From Vibrio metoecus (GTDB lineage: Bacteria; Pseudomonadota; Gammaproteobacteria; Enterobacterales; Vibrionaceae): a stretch of 64,000 nucleotides of DNA. The stretch lies in the NCBI RefSeq assembly GCF_009665255.1, contig NZ_CP035687.1:1-64000 (forward strand), read 5' to 3'. The translations under genes and the position numbers were made by a program. Under the pieces are notes generated by a model. The model did no database searches, was not told the DNA's origin, and saw only the letters and a program-made list of their open reading frames with translations. Positions within the stretch are counted from its first letter, which is position 1, and the number at the start of each line of letters is the position of its first letter. Below, one piece after another: positions 59,350-64,000 of this stretch.

Positions 59350-59775
59350 ATGGAAATCAAAGAGTTTAGTGCCTGTAATCTCGAATCGTTGAGAAAGCTC
59401 TATTTGGACTCTAGACGAGATAGTTTCCCATGGCTCAAGTCGGATAGTTTTCGGCTAGAAGACTTCGATCGCGATAGCCAAGGTGAACGAATTTGGTTGT
59501 CTGAGGTTTTAGGTAATATTGCCGGCTTCATTTCCATTTGGGAACCTGACAATTTTATCCATCGTCTCTACATTGCAACCGAATATCAGGGTCAAGGTAT
59601 TGGAAGTACGCTACTTAACGGCGCAAAAACGCAATATGGCAACTTAAGCCTTAAGTGCATGGTTCAAAACCAGAAAGCACTCAGCTTTTATATGTCACAA
59701 GGTTTTGAAATTGTGTCGCAGGTGGATGATGAATTGGGTAGTTACTACTACATGAGCTTCGGCGCACAAACCTAA
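59350..59775 (+). CDS. GNAT acetyltransferase (copy 2 of a pair)
   Basis: 141 aa, paralogue of 46441; motif A reads Y-I-A-T-E-Y-Q-G-Q-G-I-G-S-T-L-L-N. Leader AGGTT(T)AAGGTT is shared with copy 1. It follows the non-VCR attC directly. Stop TAA shared with attC. Confidence 0.86.
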   Translation: MEIKEFSACNLESLRKLYLDSRRDSFPWLKSDSFRLEDFDRDSQGERIWLSEVLGNIAGFISIWEPDNFIHRLYIATEYQGQGIGSTLLNGAKTQYGNLSLKCMVQNQKALSFYMSQGFEIVSQVDDELGSYYYMSFGAQT

Positions 59776-59895
59776 CAAACGCTTCAAGAGGGACTGTCAA
59801 CGCATGGCGTTTCTAGTCCCACTGCGCCGCGGTGGTTATGGCTGTCGTGTTTGAGTTTAGTGGTAGTGCGTTGCCAGCCCCTTAAGCGGGCGTTA
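59773..59895 (+). repeat. attC 88 (VCR)
   Basis: TAA is the 59350 GNAT stop; CGCTTCAAG / CTTAAGCGGG paired variants in the arms. Confidence 0.92.
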
Positions 59896-59927
59896 GGCAA
59901 TATTTCGTGAGCTTCAGAAGGAAATCA

Positions 59928-60395
59928 ATGTCAGAACATTCAGCAATCGTGACTTGGAAACGTAAAGATTCCGAAGCTTTCACTGATAATCAGTACAGTC
60001 GTGCTCATATTTGGGAGTTCGATGGTGGTTCAAAGATATTAGCTTCAGCATCGCCTCATGTTGTACCACTTCCCTTGTCTGTTGAAGCTCATGTAGATCC
60101 GGAAGAGGCATTTGTTGCGGCATTATCAAGCTGTCATATGTTGGTCTTCCTATCTATTGCAGCAAAGCAAAGATATCTTGTTGAAAGTTATACAGACAAT
60201 GCCATTGGTATTTTAGGGAAGAATAGCAAAGGTAAAACCTCAGTAACTAAGGTTGTACTGCGACCTCAAGTTATCTTTTCTGGCGCTCCCAAGCCCACGT
60301 TACAGCAACTTGAGAAGATGCATCATTTGGCGCATGAAAATTGTTTCATTGCTAATTCGGTGGAAACGGAAGTCGTAACGGAAATTATTGCCTAA
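59928..60395 (+). CDS. OsmC family peroxiredoxin-like protein (copy 2)
   Basis: 155 aa, same length as 9329 with about ten changes (e.g. Ser9 to Thr, Ala28 to Ile, Asn55 to His); Cys69 and Cys139 kept. GAAGGAAAT precedes ATG 59928. Stop TAA shared with attC. Confidence 0.88.
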   Translation: MSEHSAIVTWKRKDSEAFTDNQYSRAHIWEFDGGSKILASASPHVVPLPLSVEAHVDPEEAFVAALSSCHMLVFLSIAAKQRYLVESYTDNAIGILGKNSKGKTSVTKVVLRPQVIFSGAPKPTLQQLEKMHHLAHENCFIANSVETEVVTEIIA

Positions 60396-60515
60396 CAAAC
60401 GCCTCAAGAGGGACTGTCAACGCGTGGCGTTTCCAGTCCCATTGAGCCGCGGTGGTTTCGGTTGTTGTGTTTGAGTTTGGTTGTTATGCGTTGTCAGCCC
60501 CTTAGGCGGGCATTA
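60393..60515 (+). repeat. attC 89 (VCR, mutated crossover triplet)
   Basis: Right end GGCGGGCATTAAC: the G of GTT is A. The corresponding junction before the other copy of the next cassette (44178) has the normal GTT. Confidence 0.9.
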
Positions 60516-60564
60516 ACTGGCAAAATGGAAATGCCAAAAGCATCTGAGCAAAAGGAGTTTGCAA

Positions 60565-60726
60565 ATGTTTCGTTGTGGGCAATGCCGTCATTTCGAAAGA
60601 GCTAAAAATAATCTCAAGGATCTTTGTGGTGCTTGGGAACAACCTACGACTGCAACGCGTGAAGCTTGTGGATTTTTCATGCTCAGAAAACCAGCCCGAG
60701 ATGTGAAAACACCAAACGAAGAGTAG
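60565..60726 (+). CDS. Small Cys-rich protein, 53 aa (copy 2)
   Basis: Same gene as 44228 with Arg at residue 12 in place of Lys; AAAAGGAG before ATG and the whole cassette are conserved. Confidence 0.7.
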   Translation: MFRCGQCRHFERAKNNLKDLCGAWEQPTTATREACGFFMLRKPARDVKTPNEE

Positions 60727-60782
60727 AGTAATCTTCTTTGTTTTGGTTAAAAGTGCAGTGAAAATCATAAGCACTGGCCAGT

Positions 60783-60905
60783 TAACAAACGCCTCAAGCG
60801 GGACTGTCAACGCGCGGCGTTTCCAGTCCCATTGAGCCGCGGTGGTTTCGGTTGTTGTGTTTGAGTTTAGTGGTAATGCGTTGCCAGCCCCTTAGGCGGG
60901 CGTTA
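60783..60905 (+). repeat. attC 90 (VCR)
   Basis: Closes Cys-rich cassette copy 2; CAAGCGGGACTG variant. Confidence 0.92.
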
Positions 60906-60985
60906 GCTCTCTTTCAAAGTTCATCGTGGAGTCCAAAAAACTAAGCTGGATTTGAAATTTTTTTAGCGATATTTCAGGAGATAGT

Positions 60986-61228
60986 ATGAGCACAAGGTTT
61001 TGTGAAAAGTGTGGGAAGAACACTGAACATAAAGAAGTGATGAAGCAAAAGCCATCAAAGTACGGTAAGTCCAAAAGAGAGCAGTTCAAAGCATTTCTAG
61101 ATGGATTTTTTAGTAGTTCGGCAGCCTCTTTACCTGGTGGCATTTCGTTAGAATTAACAGATAGATATGTTGTTTGTGCTATTTGTGGCAGCGCAACTTT
61201 AGAAAATCATGGTGAACAATTTCAGTAA
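60986..61228 (+). CDS. Zinc-ribbon-like small protein, 80 aa
   Basis: Cys6/Cys9 (F-C-E-K-C-G) and Cys64/Cys67 (V-C-A-I-C-G) could form one zinc ribbon, with a 54-residue basic insert between. CAGGAG precedes the ATG. Function unknown. Confidence 0.65.
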   Translation: MSTRFCEKCGKNTEHKEVMKQKPSKYGKSKREQFKAFLDGFFSSSAASLPGGISLELTDRYVVCAICGSATLENHGEQFQ

Positions 61229-61249
61229 CTTATTCGCTAAGCAGAGAGC

Positions 61250-61371
61250 TAACAAACGCCTCAAGAGGGACTGTCAACGCGCGGCGTTTCCAGTCCCAAT
61301 AGGCTGCGGTGGTTACGGCTGTTGTGTTTGAGTTTAGTGTTATGCGTTGCCAGCCCCTTAGGCGGGCGTTA
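61250..61371 (+). repeat. attC 91 (VCR)
   Basis: Closes the 80-aa zinc-ribbon cassette; AATAGGCTGCGG variant as in attC 21. Confidence 0.93.
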
Positions 61372-61784
61372 GTTTCTATCTAGAAAAAATCATCAGAAGC
61401 TCAAGCTCAATGGTCTGAAAAATCAGCCTTTAGTGTTCAAGTTGCATAATTAGGCTTTTGAGTTTTTCTTGATGCTGCTTTGGTAGAACGCGTTAAAAGT
61501 TCAGCAATTTCAAGGTCGCTGAAAACCAATAAGCCTCGATGCTTCAACGTTGTTGGATGCCCAACACTGGAAGTTTGGTTTTACAAAAGCGGTATCATCG
61601 CTGTACCTGCGTTTTCTTTTTCGTGGATTTTTATCGCGACCAACTTAACCTTGATCGCTTTGAGTTTTGGCAGCTCACTTCACAGCTTTTGGCGTTGGAC
61701 GTGTGTTTGCTCGATGCATTTGCATAAAATAACTTTCAAGAACATGTGTTTAAAAAATTATTGCTAAACAATAGGCTACGAAAC
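61372..61784. other. ORF-less cassette, family A copy 14
   Basis: 413 bp, the most diverged A copy (e.g. CGTGGATTTTTATCGCG); inverted repeat changed to ATTGCTAAACAAT. Confidence 0.82.
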
Positions 61785-61907
61785 TAACAAACGCCTCAAG
61801 AGGGACTGTCAACGCGTGGCGTTTCCAGTCCCATTGAGCCGCGGTGGTTACGGTTGTTGTGATTGAGTTTAGTGGTAATGCGTTGCCAGCCCCTTAGGCG
61901 GGCGTTA
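61785..61907 (+). repeat. attC 92 (VCR)
   Basis: Follows A14; last intact VCR before the IS30-disturbed region. Confidence 0.93.
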
Positions 61908-61962
61908 GGTTTTTAATTCAATTTCGCTGTATTATATTCTATAAATCGATTCGGAGGTTTAT

Positions 61963-62205
61963 ATGAAATTTATCGCTATATTGTTCACTATATTATCATT
62001 GGTGGGTTGTAACAGTTGCTATAAAACAAGAGAAGCAGCGTGGGCTGCTTGTAACTCTAAATACAATGATAAATGCTATTTTTTGGGTAAAGACTACCAA
62101 GTTTGTAGTGATGGCAGCGAGCAGCACTATGATAGCGACAGAAGACGCTCTTTGAACGATACCTATTGCGAATCGGGTGAATGCGATCCAGACTATGATA
62201 TTTAA
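61963..62205 (+). CDS. Cys-rich small lipoprotein, 80 aa
   Basis: Signal peptide M-K-F-I-A-I-L-F-T-I-L-S-L-V-G-C with lipobox L-V-G-C (Cys16). The mature part has six more Cys (at about 19, 30, 38, 48, 69 and 74), likely paired as disulfides. CGGAGG precedes ATG. No family recognised. No attC follows it before the IS30 copy. Confidence 0.68.
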   Translation: MKFIAILFTILSLVGCNSCYKTREAAWAACNSKYNDKCYFLGKDYQVCSDGSEQHYDSDRRRSLNDTYCESGECDPDYDI

Positions 62206-62526
62206 GGCTTATTAATGAGAGTTATTTACAAATTTATATCCACGCTCTAATTTATAATATTTATAAATCAAGTGGTTATTGGGTATGTTTTAATGGTTAT
62301 TACTAATAGGCTACATTTCCCAAAGTGCTAATTTATCGATTGCAATGTTTTTATTGTGCTTTTAATAATTCTTCGTCTGCTAAAGCTAAACGAGCTGACG
62401 AATTTATGAATTAAAAATATAAAGGCAAGTTTACTATACATAGAAATAAATATTGCTTATTAACGACATACAAAAAACATTAAAACGCGTATAAAAAGTG
62501 GACGTATTAAGAAGAACAGGTATTAA
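62206..62526. other. AT-rich region without gene or attC
   Basis: 321 bp, clearly more AT-rich than the array. Contains a 6-bp stem TTCGTC / GACGAA near 62370-62400 and no frame of note. It sits where the attC of the lipoprotein cassette should be. Confidence 0.6.
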
Positions 62527-62634
62527 TATGAAACATATAAGCAAGATCTGAGTATTCAGGACCTGAGTTCAATGTTTGGACGTCAAACTGGTGGAATAGG
62601 GGCACGTCTGCGGAAATTAGGTCTAATGGCATAA
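62527..62634 (+). pseudogene. Remnant C-terminal tail of a larger protein
   Basis: 35 codons ending F-G-R-Q-T-G-G-I-G-A-R-L-R-K-L-G-L-M-A and a TAA stop. The pattern (R-Q-x-G-G/A-I-x-x-R-L-x-K-L-G-L) is a common tail helix of helicase-like and DNA-binding proteins. No start codon or upstream coding part is present, so it is a leftover. Confidence 0.55.
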
Positions 62635-62635
62635 A

Positions 62636-63712
62636 CTTAGTATCAAGTTTGAAGTGCAACGATCAGCGATAATATCCAACAAAACATTCCTCCGGAGTTT
62701 GAAAGCCAAGACGAGCTCTGGGTCTGTTGTTAAGTTTGTGGGCAATCGCGTTGCACTTTGCTTGAGTAAGTGTCGCCATCGAGGTGCCTTTGTGGAGATA
62801 TTGTCGGATAAGGCCGTTGGTATTTTCATTGGTTCCTCGTTCCCAAGAGTGGTGTGGGTTAGCAAAATAAAATCGAGTATCGGTGGCGGCTTCAATAAGC
62901 TCATATTGGTTAAACTCAGTGCCATTATCGGCGGTAATGGTGGTAAACAGGCCATCAAATCGACTCATAAGCTGAATGGTTCGCTGGTTAAGTGATGCGG
63001 TTATTCGGTCGTCCATTTGCCCAATCAGGGTGTAGCCGGTCATGCGCTCAACGAGTGTCACGATGCAGTGTTTAGAGCCTTTCCCCATAACCGTATCAAT
63101 TTCCCAGTGTCCACGCGTTTTACGTGTTTCGACACTTTTGGGTCGTTCTGAGATATGTCGTTTATTGGCGAGCCTTCCGCGACTATCGTAGGCAGCGTAA
63201 CGCTTGCGCCGCTGTTTGGTTGATTGTCGGAGGTGCTTCCAAAGCGTGCCTCCATTGGCTTTATCTCGCCAGATGTACTGGTAAATGGACTCATGGCTAA
63301 TGGTCGGCTGTTTATATCGTTTCATTCTTCCGACCACTTGAGCAGGACTCCAGTCTTTTTTAATAAAGTGCACGACTTGGTTATATTGCTGCTGAGTAAT
63401 ACGCTGATTGCGCCTAGATTTACTGCGCCTTGTCCGAGTGCGTTGGTCGGCTTTGAAAGCGCGGTATGCTCCATCGTAAGCACAACGGTTGCGAGCAATT
63501 TCGCGAGAAATCGTACTCTTATGTCGCCCAGTGAGTTTGGCGATATGGGTATAGCTTAGACCTTGCTTTTTATAAGCAGCGATTGTATATCTCTCACCCT
63601 CGGTGAGCTGTTTATAAGTCATTCTTTTTCACTTCTTGGCGGGAGGAAAAATAGGGATTATGACGGCTCACCGTTTTATTTTTTAGTGTTGCACTTAGTA
63701 TATGAATCCAAG
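62636..63712 (-). mobile_element. IS30 family insertion sequence, copy 2 (1077 bp)
   Basis: Same ends, length and apparently the same sequence as 31912. The flanking triplets are AAA (62633-62635) and ACA (63713-63715), so no perfect target duplication, unlike copy 1. Confidence 0.88.
62663..63622 (-). CDS. IS30 family transposase (copy 2)
   Basis: 319 aa, same residues as the protein at 31939, with Asp176, Asp232 and Glu266 intact. Two direct copies 30.7 kb apart could recombine and delete the DNA between them. Confidence 0.92.
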   Translation of the reverse strand: MTYKQLTEGERYTIAAYKKQGLSYTHIAKLTGRHKSTISREIARNRCAYDGAYRAFKADQRTRTRRSKSRRNQRITQQQYNQVVHFIKKDWSPAQVVGRMKRYKQPTISHESIYQYIWRDKANGGTLWKHLRQSTKQRRKRYAAYDSRGRLANKRHISERPKSVETRKTRGHWEIDTVMGKGSKHCIVTLVERMTGYTLIGQMDDRITASLNQRTIQLMSRFDGLFTTITADNGTEFNQYELIEAATDTRFYFANPHHSWERGTNENTNGLIRQYLHKGTSMATLTQAKCNAIAHKLNNRPRARLGFQTPEECFVGYYR

Positions 63713-63717
63713 ACACC

Positions 63718-63840
63718 TAACAAACGCCTCAAGAGGGACTGCCAACGCGCGGCGTTTCCAGTCCCAATGAGCCGAAGTGGTTACGGTTGTTGTGTTTAAG
63801 TTTTGTGGTAATGCGTTGCCAGCCCCTTAGGCGGGCGTTA
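63718..63840 (+). repeat. attC 93 (VCR)
   Basis: Lies 5 bp past the IS30 end; GGGACTGCC and GCCGAAG variants. Confidence 0.92.
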
Positions 63841-63874
63841 GGTGTGTAGTATTCACAGTTTTGCTTTATTTTTG

Positions 63875-63903
63875 TTGATGCATTTCCCTTGATTATGTAT
63901 AAG
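63875..63903 (+). promoter_or_regulatory. Promoter candidate in the last cassette
   Basis: -35 TTGATG (63875-63880), 17-bp spacer, -10 TATAAG (63898-63903), about 75 bp before the GTG at 63977. Confidence 0.6.
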
Positions 63904-63976
63904 TCGTTTTGAAAATAACCTTTAACACCATGATTACATTAGTTTTTGCCAACCTTTAATAACATGGAGAATAAAG

Positions 63977-64000
63977 GTGGAAAAAAGTAACGAGAAAGTA
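63977..64000 (+). CDS. Start of a gene cut by the window edge
   Basis: GTG 63977 with GGAGA 7 bp upstream reads V-E-K-S-N-E-K-V to the end of the window. An ATG at 63964 in another frame stops after eight codons. Too short to assign. Confidence 0.45.

Noticed and set aside
192..63840. Regularly spaced repeats resembling a CRISPR array
   Set aside because: Units are about 120 bp with paired arms and TAAC/GTTA ends, and the spacing is 0.4-1.3 kb with genes; these are attC sites.

Overview
The window is a stretch of a Vibrio chromosomal integron (superintegron) cassette array. I count 92 complete attC sites and one truncated one, all in the same orientation, spaced about 0.4-1.3 kb apart. Most are about 121-124 bp and of the type known as Vibrio cholerae repeats (VCR), running from TAACAAACGCC to GGCGGGCGTTA. 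Together with V. cholerae-type cassette genes (VlpA lipocalin, Sbp, CcdAB, ParDE, RelBE), this points to V. cholerae or a close relative such as V. mimicus, V. metoecus or V. paracholerae. No integrase gene, attI, rRNA, tRNA or CRISPR array is present, so this is internal array sequence.

Layout. Positions 1-22,150 hold mostly one-gene cassettes: an isochorismatase-like hydrolase, VF530, a pentapeptide protein, a frameshifted TIR protein, GNATs, an M23 peptidase, an XRE regulator, OsmC, two Imm49 proteins, a Dabb protein, VOC proteins, RelBE and VlpA. Positions 22,150-27,860 hold CcdAB and ParDE around a run of ORF-less cassettes. Positions 27,860-44,450 hold GNATs, a DUF3800 protein, three RRM proteins, an IS30 element, NUDIX, an LRAT-like protein and several orphan membrane proteins. 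Positions 44,450-57,560 hold a tautomerase, GNATs, a putative AbiC-like protein, PhzF, Phd-RelE, VOC, an unknown 365-aa protein and Sbp. Positions 57,560-64,000 are scarred: a gene split by an IS3 element and followed by a 75-bp non-VCR attC, a second identical IS30 copy, a cassette that has lost its attC, and a remnant gene tail.

Genes mostly lie on the + strand and end at, or share their stop codon with, the attC behind them. Minus-strand genes (the three TA pairs RelBE, CcdAB and ParDE, the RRM proteins, Sbp, a lipoprotein and a 154-aa orphan) appear to carry their own promoters, and some carry terminators. Cargo falls into small-molecule modification enzymes (at least 11 GNATs, VOC, ABM, OsmC, Dabb), TA modules that stabilise the array, and genes linked to conflict (TIR, putative AbiC-like, DUF3800, Imm49, LRAT-like).

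Two features stand out. First, 22 cassettes (about 9.6 kb) have no convincing gene and fall into two sequence families: A, with 14 copies, and B, with 6 long and 2 short copies and an internal direct repeat. Second, the window shows many stages of array evolution: duplicated cassettes, a mosaic cassette, 12 diverged attC sites, attC sites with a mutated crossover triplet, a truncated attC, and IS insertions. All calls come from reading the sequence and recalling family motifs; no database search was run.
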